DNA of 64,000 nucleotides from an uncultured Marinifilum sp. (GTDB lineage: Bacteria > Bacteroidota > Bacteroidia > Bacteroidales > Marinifilaceae). Under the pieces are notes generated by a model. That model was not told where the DNA came from and did no database searches. It saw only the letters and a list, made by a program, of their open reading frames with translations. Made by a program: the position numbers and the translations under genes. The stretch is from NCBI RefSeq assembly GCF_963677195.1, contig NZ_OY781918.1, forward strand, positions 2,096,923 to 2,160,922. The letters are read 5' to 3'. Of the stretch, positions 48,116-57,392 are shown piece by piece; position 1 is the first letter of the stretch; each line of letters starts with the position of its first letter.

Positions 48116-49290
48116 TGAAAATCTATTTTGATGCTCTTTCTTTAAAGCCAACAACAAGTATAGGAACCCAGGCTTTTATAATAGCAGGTATGGAGCTGAT
48201 ACAAAAAAAATATCCTAAAGCAGAATTTATTCTTTTAGCTGCTGATCCTATCGTTGAGGAACATTATCTAAAGAATACGAATATTAATTATAGGCTGATA
48301 AAAAGAGATCCTAGTTATTTAGGAACATGGAAACAAGTTAGAAAAATATTGAAAGAAGTGAATGCTGTTGTGGCTTCATGGGGGGATGGTTATATTACTT
48401 TTCCACCACACTACTTGTTACGAAAAACCATAATGCTGAGAAAAAGAAATGTACCTCTTATACTATTTACTTCTTCGATCGGTCCATTTACAGGAAGATT
48501 AAAAAAATTAATGGCAGTTTTGGGTTTAAAGTTATTTGATGTACTAACGGTTCGGGATTCTATTACTTTTGAATATCTAAAGTCATTAAAGTTTAAGAAT
48601 GTAAAGTTGGTTCACGATTCAGCTTTTGTACTTCAGCCATCATCTGCAAAAAAAGTTGAAGTATTATTAGCTAATGCAGGTTTGCAGTCAGGTGATTATA
48701 TTGGGCTTAATATAAGTGTCTTAATGTATAATCTTTTTAAAGGTAAAGGTCTGGATTATTCTAAACTTATGGCGGAATATGCTACTTGGCTGGTACAAAC
48801 TTTTAAACTTCCAGTAATACTTGTTCCGCATCAAATTTATCCCCAGTGTCATACTTATACAAGAGAACAATATGAATCACGTGGTGGGGATGATAGGTAT
48901 GCAATTGATAAAGTACTTGAAAATATTCAAAATACGAATATGATTATTCCTTTAAAAGAAGAGTATTCTCCTATGGAATTGAAGGGAATAATAAGGGGAT
49001 CCGAAATATTTATAGGTGGTAGAATGCATACCATCATTGGTGCAATCTCAACTGCAACACCTGCTTTAATTATGCAATATAGTCATAAAGCAGGAGGTAT
49101 GATGAAGTTCCTAAATATGCAGGAGAATTTGTGGGATATAAATGAAAATTTGGAATGTCTTAAAAATAGAACTCAATTGCTTTGGGAAAATAAGTCTAAA
49201 ATAAGAGAACGTTTATTAAAAGAATTACCAGCTATGAAAAAAGAGATTTATGATCTGGCTGATTACCTTCCTGAAGAGAATTTGAAATAA
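48115..49290 (+). CDS. Polysaccharide pyruvyltransferase family protein
   Basis: 391 residues, CsaB/WcaK-type. Features are the N-terminal NIGTQAF-like SIGTQAFIIAGMELI, ASWGDGYITFPP, TSSIGPF, TVRDSITFEYLKSL and the C-terminal GGRMHTIIGAISTATPALIM. Family enzymes put ketal pyruvate on sugars of surface polysaccharides using phosphoenolpyruvate. It overlaps the upstream transferase by one base and is 6 nt from the FrhB-like gene, a pairing common in polysaccharide clusters. Pyruvylation would add negative charge to the polymer. Confidence 0.9.
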   Translation: MKIYFDALSLKPTTSIGTQAFIIAGMELIQKKYPKAEFILLAADPIVEEHYLKNTNINYRLIKRDPSYLGTWKQVRKILKEVNAVVASWGDGYITFPPHYLLRKTIMLRKRNVPLILFTSSIGPFTGRLKKLMAVLGLKLFDVLTVRDSITFEYLKSLKFKNVKLVHDSAFVLQPSSAKKVEVLLANAGLQSGDYIGLNISVLMYNLFKGKGLDYSKLMAEYATWLVQTFKLPVILVPHQIYPQCHTYTREQYESRGGDDRYAIDKVLENIQNTNMIIPLKEEYSPMELKGIIRGSEIFIGGRMHTIIGAISTATPALIMQYSHKAGGMMKFLNMQENLWDINENLECLKNRTQLLWENKSKIRERLLKELPAMKKEIYDLADYLPEENLK

Positions 49291-49296
49291 TCTTAT

Positions 49297-50553
49297 ATGA
49301 AGAAATTGAATCCGAATATTGCATATGTTGTAGACAATTCCCTTTGTACAGGTTGTGGCTTGTGCCAGGATGTATGTCCTAAAAATGCAATTAGTTTTTT
49401 AAAAAGCAAGGGTTTAAATCAACCTACCATAAATAATGATAGATGTATAAATGATAAAGGATGTTCTCGTTGTTTTGATATTTGTCCAGGTAAGGGAATT
49501 GAAATCAGACACAAATCAAGTCAGCTATTTAAGATGACAGGAGTAAGGTTTGATGAGTATATAGGAAATTATCTTACATGTTATTCTGGTTATAGCTTAA
49601 ATAATGATGTTCGTTACAATTCAGCATCAGGAGGTTTGTTGTCTCAATTTTTAATTTTTTTATTGGAAAAAGGAGAAATTGATGGTGCCGTAATAACAGG
49701 TTTTTCATCATGCGATTTAATGCAACCAAAACCGTTTATTGCAAAAAGCAGAGATGAAATTTTGAAAGGTAAAAGTTCAAAATACTGTCCAGTAGCATTA
49801 AATGGAATGGCTACACAACTTAAACAAGAAACAGGGAAATATGTGGTAGTAGGATTACCTTGTCATATTCAGGGGTTTCGTAATCTTGAATCGAAAGATA
49901 AGCATTTAAAAGAAAGGGTTTTTGGGTACTTTTCGATTTTTTGTAGTTCTAATCGTAATTATTATTCTCAAGATTATTTGTGTTCGAGGTATAATATAAA
50001 TAGAAAAGAATTGATTGATTTTACTTATCGCAGTGATGGTTGCATGGGATATTTAAAAGCCAAGCATAAAGATTCAAGATTAGTAAAGATTTATTATAGA
50101 GATTACTATCATCCTATGCGTTCGTTTTTTAAACCCAAACGATGTTTGTCCTGTGTCGATCATTACGGTGATTTGGCAGATATGTGCTTTGGGGATATAC
50201 AGGTTGGTGATTACAAAAAAGATGAGATTGGAGTTAATTCATTAATTATTAGAAATAATAAAATGCATACTCTTATTGAGCAGGCTAAAAAAGAAGGCTT
50301 TATTAAAATTAAAGAAGTTTCAAGTGATATTATTAATGAATCTCAAAAAGTGATGCTCCATCATAAACGACATGTGTCCGGTACGGTAATGTCTCTGGAT
50401 CATTTTTTTGGTAGAAAAGTACCTGTTTATGATATTCAGTTATCAGGGAAATCAACAATTAAAGATTATTTGAAAGTGTTGTTTACATATTTGCAACTAT
50501 TCATAGGTCGTAATAAACATCTTTGGTTTATTATAGATCGATTAAAAAAATAA
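49297..50553 (+). CDS. Ferredoxin-type/FrhB-domain (coenzyme F420 hydrogenase beta-like) protein
   Basis: 418 residues. A 4Fe-4S ferredoxin cluster motif at Cys17-x2-Cys20-x2-Cys23-x3-Cys27 (CTGCGLCQDVCP) and a second cysteine set (DRCINDKGCSRCFDICP) form the N-terminus. FrhB N and C domains follow (YNSASGGLLSQFL, GKSSKYCPVA, VVVGLPCHIQGF, KRCLSCVDHYGDLADMCFGD). In methanogens FrhB moves electrons to F420. In polysaccharide clusters its relatives sit next to pyruvyltransferases, with no assigned substrate that I know. A flavin- and Fe-S-dependent reduction of a sugar or lipid intermediate is a reasonable guess. Confidence 0.88.
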   Translation: MKKLNPNIAYVVDNSLCTGCGLCQDVCPKNAISFLKSKGLNQPTINNDRCINDKGCSRCFDICPGKGIEIRHKSSQLFKMTGVRFDEYIGNYLTCYSGYSLNNDVRYNSASGGLLSQFLIFLLEKGEIDGAVITGFSSCDLMQPKPFIAKSRDEILKGKSSKYCPVALNGMATQLKQETGKYVVVGLPCHIQGFRNLESKDKHLKERVFGYFSIFCSSNRNYYSQDYLCSRYNINRKELIDFTYRSDGCMGYLKAKHKDSRLVKIYYRDYYHPMRSFFKPKRCLSCVDHYGDLADMCFGDIQVGDYKKDEIGVNSLIIRNNKMHTLIEQAKKEGFIKIKEVSSDIINESQKVMLHHKRHVSGTVMSLDHFFGRKVPVYDIQLSGKSTIKDYLKVLFTYLQLFIGRNKHLWFIIDRLKK

Positions 50554-50562
50554 ATAAGCTTA

Positions 50563-51513
50563 ATGAAAGTACTTCATCTAACAAATAATTACCCCACAAA
50601 AAAGTACCCAATTTCGGGCATTTTTGTAAAAGAGCAAATTGATTCATTAGAGGATATAGGAATAGATACCGAAGTTTATTTGGTAAATGGGCGAGAGAAT
50701 GGGAAGCTGGAATATTTGAAAGAAATTTTCAGAATCAGGCGATTTTTAAAAAACAGACAATTCGATGTAATACATTGTCATCATGCCTTAACTGCTTTAA
50801 CTTTAATTTTAAGCGGGAAAGCAAAAAAAAGCAAGGTGGTCGTATCTTTTCAGAATGATCCGACACATGAATTTGGTTTAAAATTGTTTTCGTTCATTCA
50901 GAAAAGAACAGATGCCTGGATTTTTAAAAATAACTCTAGTCTTATTAGTAGTTCAAATCATTATTACCTGCCTAATGGGGTAAACACAGGTTTCTTTCAG
51001 CCAATAGATAAAAAGGAAGCCTGTAAAAAACTGGGATTGGATGAGGGCAAAAGATATTTGCTTTTTGTGAGTTCAAATTTTATGCGTGAGCAGAAGCGTT
51101 ACGATATTTTTACTGAGGTATTAAGGATTTTAAGGGAAAAGCATGGATTAAATGATTTGGAAGAATTGAAGTTAATCAATACCAAAAGAGAATTGGTACC
51201 CTACTATTTTAATGCTGCTAGTGTACATTTACTGAGTTCTGATTTTGAAGGTTCACCTAATTCTGTAAAGGAAGCCATGGCATGCGAAACACCTGTTGTG
51301 TCTACCAATGTTGGAAATGTAGAAGAACTGCTCGAAAAGGTAAATTCTTCCTATGTTGCAGAGGCGAATGATCCTGAGGAATTAGCAAGTCTGGTTCTTC
51401 AATCATTAAATAAACCAGAGAATAACAGCCGGGAAATTTTAATTCAAAAAAAATTGGACATTGTTTCTGTAGCTAAAAAATTACAAGATTTGTATGCCTC
51501 TCTAATCAACTAA
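50563..51513 (+). CDS. Family 4 (GT-B) glycosyltransferase, short form
   Basis: 316 residues, a little shorter than most GT4 proteins. The N-domain start MKVLHLTNNYPTKKYPISGI and the later YLPNGVNTGFFQP, LLSSDFEGSPNSVKEAMACE and PVVSTNVGNVEELL are clear GT4 signatures. The reduction lies in the N-terminal acceptor domain. It begins 9 nt after the FrhB-like gene and ends the AT-rich block. It is expected to add one sugar to the repeat unit. Confidence 0.88.
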   Translation: MKVLHLTNNYPTKKYPISGIFVKEQIDSLEDIGIDTEVYLVNGRENGKLEYLKEIFRIRRFLKNRQFDVIHCHHALTALTLILSGKAKKSKVVVSFQNDPTHEFGLKLFSFIQKRTDAWIFKNNSSLISSSNHYYLPNGVNTGFFQPIDKKEACKKLGLDEGKRYLLFVSSNFMREQKRYDIFTEVLRILREKHGLNDLEELKLINTKRELVPYYFNAASVHLLSSDFEGSPNSVKEAMACETPVVSTNVGNVEELLEKVNSSYVAEANDPEELASLVLQSLNKPENNSREILIQKKLDIVSVAKKLQDLYASLIN

Positions 51514-51647
51514 ACCTTCAGCTTCCCAAAAATTCTCCACCGAAAATTACTACAAAAAGCTGATGGAGATCTATCAGCAATAGAATAGCAAAAACCACAA
51601 TACAAGAATCTGAGATCTTCTATCTCACATCTCATATCTAAAAAACT

Positions 51648-52778
51648 ATGAATAGAACACCCATGCCAACCGATGTGTCGATCATCACGACCTATCGTTG
51701 TCAGATGCGCTGTAAGATGTGCAACATCTGGCAAAATCCTACCGATGTAAAAAAAGAGATTACACCCGAGGAGCTGAAAATGCTTCCTAATTTTAAGTTT
51801 GTGAATCTAACGGGTGGGGAGCCTTTTCTGCGCGAGGATATCGAGGAAGTTGTAGAGGTGATGTTTACCAAGTCGCCACGCATTGTTATCTCTACCTCGG
51901 GTTGGCATTACGATAAAATTATAAAGCTGGCCAAACGTTTCCCCAACATTGGCATACGTGTGAGTATTGAGGGCATGCAGGCCACCAACGACATGCTGCG
52001 GGGTCGCAATGGCGGATATCAGAAAGGAATTGCCCTGCTGAAGGAGCTGAAAGCAATGGGCGTGAAAGACATTGGTTTTGGCATGACGGTTTCGAATCTG
52101 AACCATCAGGATTTAATTCCTTTGTATGAGCTTTCGAGAGAGATGGGTCTGGAGTTTGCTACGGCAGCTTTTCACAATTCCTACTATTTTCATAAGGGCA
52201 ATAACTTAATCAGCGAAAAGCGTGCGGTAAATTCCGATTTCGAGAAGCTGATCAATCGCCTGCTGAAAGAGAATCATCCCAAAGCCTGGTTTCGGGCCTT
52301 TTTTAATTTGGGATTGATTAATTACATCAATGGGGGCCGCCGTATGTTGCCTTGCGAGGCAGGAACAGCCAACTTTTTTATCGAGCCTTATGGCGAGGTG
52401 TATCCCTGCAATGGCATGGAAGATGGGGTTTGGAAACAGAGCATGGGCAATATCCGCGATGGACGAAGTTTCGAGGAAATATGGAACGGCAAGCAAGCAC
52501 AGGAGGTAAGAGCCCGTGTGGCTTCCTGTCCGAAAAACTGCTGGATGGTGGGTACGGCTGCTCCGGTAATGAAAAAATACATCAAGCATCCGGTTTTGTG
52601 GGTGGCAAAAAATAAATTGCGTTCCCTGCTGGGGAAAGAGGTGTGTGTGGATCGCATTCCCTGGTACAATGTAGGACAGGATCCCTGTCAGGGCGATATG
52701 GATGCTTCTCGCATCAAACCTTTTAACGATGGAAGTGGGGCACAGCCCGATCCTTCTTTACCTCTTATCGAGGAGTAG
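51648..52778 (+). CDS. Radical SAM/SPASM protein
   Basis: 376 residues. The SAM cluster motif is Cys18-x3-Cys22-x2-Cys25 (CQMRCKMC). FVNLTGGEPFLRED is the GGE motif that binds the SAM amino group. The C-terminal SPASM-type cysteines lie in LPCEAGTANFF, EVYPCNGMED and VASCPKNCW, enough for auxiliary Fe-S clusters. It is noticeably GC-richer than the genes before it. The substrate is unknown: SPASM enzymes modify peptides or carbohydrates, and the neighbourhood favours a polysaccharide precursor or its carrier. The upstream gap (51514-51647) holds only a short CTCACAT-type heptamer tract. Its last codons are duplicated just downstream. Confidence 0.9.
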   Translation: MNRTPMPTDVSIITTYRCQMRCKMCNIWQNPTDVKKEITPEELKMLPNFKFVNLTGGEPFLREDIEEVVEVMFTKSPRIVISTSGWHYDKIIKLAKRFPNIGIRVSIEGMQATNDMLRGRNGGYQKGIALLKELKAMGVKDIGFGMTVSNLNHQDLIPLYELSREMGLEFATAAFHNSYYFHKGNNLISEKRAVNSDFEKLINRLLKENHPKAWFRAFFNLGLINYINGGRRMLPCEAGTANFFIEPYGEVYPCNGMEDGVWKQSMGNIRDGRSFEEIWNGKQAQEVRARVASCPKNCWMVGTAAPVMKKYIKHPVLWVAKNKLRSLLGKEVCVDRIPWYNVGQDPCQGDMDASRIKPFNDGSGAQPDPSLPLIEE

Positions 52779-53139
52779 ATAAAGTAAGAAGGATAAAGTG
52801 AAATAAGGATAAAGTGAAATAAGGATAAAGGATAAAGGATAAAGGAAGCAAGGATAAAGGTTAAGGTGAAACAAGTCTCAAATCTCATATCTCAAATCTC
52901 ACATCTCAATTCTCACATCTCAATTCTAACTTTACCTTTTATCGAGGAGTAGATAAAGTAAGAAAGATAAAGTGAAATAAGGATAAAGGATAAAGGATAA
53001 AGGAAGCAAGGATAAAGGTTAAGGTGAAACAAGTCTCAAATCTCACATCTCAAATCTCACATCTCAAATCTCACATCTCAAATCTCACATTTCACATCTC
53101 AAATCTCAATTCTCAAATCTCACATCTCAAATCTAACCT
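52757..53139. repeat. Duplicated gene tail and heptamer tracts before a glycosyltransferase
   Basis: The last codons of the radical SAM gene with its stop (TATCGAGGAGTAG) recur at 52938-52950 together with the following DNA, a direct duplication of about 175 bp. The DNA consists of GGATAAA heptamers (52802-52858 and 52980-53024) and CTCACAT/CTCAAAT heptamers (52875-52930 and 53033-53132). The tract runs up to the ATG of the next gene. Confidence 0.8.
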
Positions 53140-54273
53140 ATGAAAGTAGTAGTATTAGGAACTCGCGGAATCCCAAAGATTCAGGGCGGGGTAGAAACCC
53201 ATTGCGAAAAATTATATCCCCGTCTGGCCAATTTGGGTTGCGATGTTACTCTTATTCGTCGTAAGGGATATGTCGCATCCGATAATCAAATAGAGGATTA
53301 CGAAGGCGTTCATTTGGTCGATGTATTTTCTCCAAAGCAGAAGAGTATAGAAGCTATATTTCATTCCCTAGTTGGGGTGGTAAAGGCAAAACGCTTAAAT
53401 CCAGATGTGTTGCATATTCATGCCATTGGTCCTTCATTGGTGGTTCCTTTTGCAAAAATGCTGGGCATGAAAGTAGTAACTACTCACCATGGTCCCGATT
53501 ACGATCGCCAGAAATGGAATCGTGTTGCCAAGCGCTTATTGCGTGTTGGTGAAAGTATGGGAGCTCACTTTTCCGATCGGGTTATTGTAATATCCGAAGT
53601 AATAAAGGAACTTTTAGATAAGAAATATCACTGTAAAGAGAAATTAGATTTGATTTACAATGGGGTAGACTTGCCAGAGAAAAGTAAGCAAACAGATTAT
53701 ATAGAATCGTTAGGTGTAGAAGCGCAAAAATATATTATAGCCGTTGGCCGTTTTGTAGAGGAGAAAGGATTTCATGATTTAATTGCGGCTTATAAAAATA
53801 TTACTACCGATATGAAATTGGTTTTGGTTGGCGATGCCGATCATGAATCTATTTACAGTGAGCAACTAAAGGCCATGGCTAAAGATGCAGGAGTTGTACT
53901 TACTGGTTTTATAAAAGGGGAAAAGCTAAATCAGGTATTTTCTCATGCCGGTTTGTTTGTTTTGCCATCCTATCATGAGGGATTACCCATAGCACTTCTA
54001 GAAGCCATGTCGTACAATTTAAATGTATTGGTGAGTGATATTCCGGCAAATGCAGAGGTAAAACTGGATGCGAACGACTACTTTAAAGTGGGAGATGTTG
54101 AAAATTTAAGCGAGCAATTAAATAGAAAAGTAAAAAATCATGAGCAAAGAGATTTTGTTCCTGTTGTAAAGAAAAAATACAACTGGGACGAAATTGCCAA
54201 ACAAGTATTGGCTGTCTATGATAAAATGATGAGGCAGAAAAGAAAGGCTTTTTGGTCGGTGAAGAAGAATTAA
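53140..54273 (+). CDS. DUF1972/GT4-type glycosyltransferase
   Basis: 377 residues. The N-terminus (VVVLGTRGIPKIQGGVETHC) is the signature of the DUF1972-type GT4 family, including rhamnosyl- and galactosyltransferases of exopolysaccharide loci. The C-terminal domain shows AVGRFVEEKGFHDLIAAY, VVLTGFIKGEKLNQVFSHAG and PSYHEGLPIALLEAMSYNLN. It is expected to add a sugar to the undecaprenyl-linked precursor at the inner membrane. It stands alone between repeat blocks, preceded by heptamer tracts with no obvious promoter. Confidence 0.92.
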   Translation: MKVVVLGTRGIPKIQGGVETHCEKLYPRLANLGCDVTLIRRKGYVASDNQIEDYEGVHLVDVFSPKQKSIEAIFHSLVGVVKAKRLNPDVLHIHAIGPSLVVPFAKMLGMKVVTTHHGPDYDRQKWNRVAKRLLRVGESMGAHFSDRVIVISEVIKELLDKKYHCKEKLDLIYNGVDLPEKSKQTDYIESLGVEAQKYIIAVGRFVEEKGFHDLIAAYKNITTDMKLVLVGDADHESIYSEQLKAMAKDAGVVLTGFIKGEKLNQVFSHAGLFVLPSYHEGLPIALLEAMSYNLNVLVSDIPANAEVKLDANDYFKVGDVENLSEQLNRKVKNHEQRDFVPVVKKKYNWDEIAKQVLAVYDKMMRQKRKAFWSVKKN

Positions 54274-54527
54274 GAAAGTCTAAAGTCAAAAGTCGAAGAT
54301 CCATTAACTACTGACCACTGACTAATGACCATTGACTAATTTGCTGACAACCGACAACCGATAACCGATAACCAAAGTCCAAAATCCAAAATCCAAAATC
54401 CAAAGGGTCAAAAAGCGCTGCACTGAGCATAGTCGAAGTGTCCTTGCAGTCATCCTGAGGGAAGCTTAGCGACGAAGGATCTCAAAATAATTAATAATGA
54501 GTAATTAAGAATTAATAATTAAAAATA

Positions 54528-54735
54528 TCTGGCGGCTTTTTTCCGACATCGCCAGGGCAGGTGGGGTACCCATAGCTGCAGAAGGCGTTAAAAACAGAAT
54601 CCCATGAGTGAGGAACGAGCGAATATTATTCTGTTTAGCCTTTAAAGCGTGATGGGTCACCGATTGGCGTAGTCTTGATTTTTTGTAACTTTTTTATCAA
54701 GCAAAAAGTTTAAAAAGCCCCTCCGGCTAGAGGAG
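54528..54735 (+). repeat. M5 structured repeat, copy 8 (core a, CTCC/GGAG tail)
   Basis: 208 bp, all stems intact. Core a reads AGAATCCCATG where other copies have AGAATTCCATG. Confidence 0.85.
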
Positions 54736-54910
54736 AAGAAAGAGGATACAAGTAGCAAGCTCCAAGTTTCAAGTTCCAAGCTTCAAAATCCAAAGTGTCA
54801 AAAAGCGCTGTACTGGGCGTAGTCGAAGTGTCCTTGCAGTCATCCTGAGGGAAGCTTAGCGACGAAGGATCTCAAAATAATTAAGAATTAAAAATGAATA
54901 ATTAAAAATT

Positions 54911-55118
54911 TCTGGCGGCTTTTTTCCGACATCGCCAGGGCAGGTGGGGTACCCATAGCTGCAGAAGGCGTTAAAAACAGAATTCCATGAGTGAGGAACG
55001 AGCGAATATTATTCTGTTTAGCCTTTAAAGCGTGATGGGTCACCGATTGGCGTAGTCTTGATTTTTTGTAACTTTTTTATCAAGCAAAAAGTTTAAAAAG
55101 CCCCTCCGGCTAGAGGAG
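54911..55118 (+). repeat. M5 structured repeat, copy 9 (core a, CTCC/GGAG tail)
   Basis: 208 bp. All stems intact; nearly identical to copies 8 and 10. Confidence 0.85.
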
Positions 55119-55265
55119 AAGAAAGAGGATACAAGTAGCAAGCTCCAAGTTTCAAGTTCCAAGCTTCAAAATCCAAAGTGTCAAAAAGCGCTGTACTGGG
55201 CGTAGTCGAAAGTCAGATTGTTAATTAATAATGAGTGAGTAATTAAAAATTAATAATTAAAAATT

Positions 55266-55473
55266 TCTGGCGGTTTTTTTCCGACATCGCCAGGGCAGGT
55301 GGGGTACCCATAGCTGCAGAAGGCGTTAAAAACAGAATTCCATGAGTGAGGAACGAGCGAATATTATTCTGTTTAGCCTTTAAAGCGTGATGGGTCACCG
55401 ATTGGCGTAGTCTTGATTTTTTGTAACTTTTTTATCAAGCAAAAAGTTTAAAAAGCCCCTCCGGCTAGAGGAG
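55266..55473 (+). repeat. M5 structured repeat, copy 10 (core a, CTCC/GGAG tail)
   Basis: 208 bp. One C-to-T change in the left loop; stems intact. Confidence 0.85.
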
Positions 55474-55566
55474 AAGGAAGAAAATTAAAGGTCGAAAGTC
55501 CAAAGTCCAAAGTCGAAAGTCGAAGGTCAAAAGTCCAAAAGCGCTGCACTGAGCATAGTCGAAGTG

Positions 55567-55648
55567 TCCTGGGATAAAGATGGATTTTGTATTTATTACA
55601 AGCGTTTGGAAAAAGGCACTTTTAAGCGACCAACAACACGAATTGATA
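55567..55648 (+). pseudogene. 82-bp relic of IS66 tnpB
   Basis: From TCCTGGGATA to CGAATTGATA this matches tnpB codons around WDSDGFCIYYKRLEKGTF (compare 14140-14215) with four differences. It joins neighbouring repeat modules directly at GTCCT on the left and GGTCATCCTGAG (M1) on the right, with no IS ends. Confidence 0.85.
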
Positions 55649-55851
55649 AGGCAGGTCATCCTGAGGGAAGCTTAGCGACGAAGGATCTCTCCGAACAATT
55701 AAGAATTAACAATTAAGAATTAATAATTATGGACGCAGATCCCGCAGAAAAACAGGAACTAAAATTCACCCTTTTCCCTGTCTGAATTTTCCAAAAAAAG
55801 GAAAACAGCAATTAGTAAAGCTTCAGCTCGAGAAGAAGAAAGAGAGCAAGC

Positions 55852-56135
55852 AATGGATTAGTGCGATTTTGAAGTGGATGAGAGCACTCTAGCGATGGAT
55901 TAGTGCGATTTTGGTCTGGATCACTGCACTCTAGCGATGGATCAGTGCGATTTTGGTCTGGATCACTGCACTCTAGCGATGGATTAGTGCGATTTTGGTC
56001 TGGATCACTGCACTCTAGCGATGGATCAGTGCGATTTTGGTCTGGATCACTGCACTCTAGCGATGGATCAGTGCGATTTTGAACTGGATTAGTGCACTCT
56101 AGCAGTGGATCAGTGCGATTTTGAATCAGATCATA
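55852..56135. repeat. 42-bp tandem repeat array
   Basis: Six to seven copies of a 42-bp unit (GTGCGATTTTGGTCTGGATC then ACTGCACTCTAGCGATGGAT and CA). Each unit splits into two related 21-bp halves. The minus strand is open across it (55812-56144), encoding a 14-residue repeat (QNRTDPSLECSDPD), but there is no signal peptide and the composition looks repeat-driven. I list it as a repeat; a real small protein is possible. Confidence 0.8.
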
Positions 56136-56380
56136 ATAATTCAATCATAATTATTAAAACTATTTCTAAATAAGCATAATGATAAGTTGTGCGACGCTCG
56201 AAAATACAGGATTCTAATTGATTACGACTATGGTTTCAAGACTGTTAGACTCATTTAGCTGAACAAAATTAATTTGGATAGCTATGATTTAAAATGTAAA
56301 TTCAGAACTCGTTCTAGTGAAAAGAATAAAAACTATGAACGATTAATTCATTTTTTTTTAAATCTTAAATGTAAAACTTT

Positions 56381-57031
56381 ATGAAATCAAAAGCTTTTTC
56401 CCAAAAACTAGAAAATTGTCGAGTTCTAATTTATAACAGCAGTAATGCCGATATTCTGCCTTATCTGACAGAAATTGGTGTCAATGAAGAATATCTTACT
56501 AGGGGAAAAACCATGTATCAGGAGGTTGCAGAATTAAGTGTTAATCAGCGTAAAGAATATCAGGAGCAATCTTTAGCTTACGATGATTATTTTGAGAGTA
56601 AAGAGCTTTGTGGAACAGCCTACAAACGAATTTTAAGTATTGTTAAGCTCATGGCTCGTGATGATGAAAATTTGCAAAATCGCTTATCTCTAGGAAATCG
56701 ATCCGAATACCAACGTGTTACCGATTGGATTTCCAACAGCTATCAGTTTTATGATGCATTACTAGCTGAAACCGATTTTCTGACCAAACTGGAGACCACT
56801 AAAATTACCAGTGAGACTCTTGCTGCAGAAAAGGAGGCCATTCTAAATTTAAAAGCCCTTCGGAATAAAGCGATTTCTGAAAAAGGACAGGCGCAGGAAG
56901 CTACTCTTATTCGGAATGAAAAAATGGAAGAATTAGAAGACTACTGTTACGAACTAAAAGGACTGGCTAAGATTGCTCTAGAAGACAAACCTCAGTATTT
57001 GGAGAGTCTTGGAATCCTTGTTCGATCCTAA
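56381..57031 (+). CDS. Helical protein of unknown function
   Basis: 216 residues, no signal peptide or membrane segment, predicted almost entirely alpha-helical. It has a long central helix-rich stretch (AEKEAILNLKALRNKAISEK) and charged ends, suggesting a four-helix or coiled-coil bundle. I do not recognise the family. It is monocistronic, preceded by 236 nt of AT-rich DNA without repeats and followed by a repeat mosaic. It interrupts the polysaccharide genes, so it may be a passenger rather than part of the pathway. Confidence 0.75.
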   Translation: MKSKAFSQKLENCRVLIYNSSNADILPYLTEIGVNEEYLTRGKTMYQEVAELSVNQRKEYQEQSLAYDDYFESKELCGTAYKRILSIVKLMARDDENLQNRLSLGNRSEYQRVTDWISNSYQFYDALLAETDFLTKLETTKITSETLAAEKEAILNLKALRNKAISEKGQAQEATLIRNEKMEELEDYCYELKGLAKIALEDKPQYLESLGILVRS

Positions 57032-57392
57032 ATAACAGGTTTACATATTTGAAATTTCGCGGGGTTCACATGTAGTGTATCCCGCCTTTTAATGAGCAAA
57101 ATTATTCAGCTTAAAGCATACAAAGTCAAAAAGTCGAAAGTCGAAGATCAAAAATCAAAAATCAAAAATCCAAAATCCAAGATCCAAAGTACAAAGGTCG
57201 TTGCTGACAACCGAAAACCAAAGTCCAAAATCCAAAATCCAAAATCCAAAATCCAAAGGGTCAAAAAGCGCTGCACTGGGCCTAGTCGAAGTGACAAAAA
57301 TCCAAAGCCTGCAGTCATCCTGAGGGAAGCGTAGCGACGAAGGATCTCAAAATAATTAATAATGAGTAATTAAGAATTAATAATTAAAAATT

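Larger units (their letters stand above)
54274..55851. repeat. Repeat mosaic with three M5 copies
   Basis: ACTGACC/ACTAATG and ATAACCG heptamers (54300-54373), AAAATCC heptamers, and an AGCGCTGCACTGAGCATAGT module. M1 lies at 54449-54483, 54839-54873 and 55655-55689; M5 copies 8, 9 and 10 alternate with TCCAAGT/TCAAGTT and AATTAAA tracts. AAAGTCC/AAAGTCG heptamers (55490-55535) precede a tnpB relic. No gene. Confidence 0.8.

Noticed and set aside
57092..57334. Short plus-strand frame starting MSKIIQLKAYK
   Set aside because: The start looks gene-like for 11 codons, then the sequence is pure heptamer repeat. At most it is the stump of a gene overrun by repeats.
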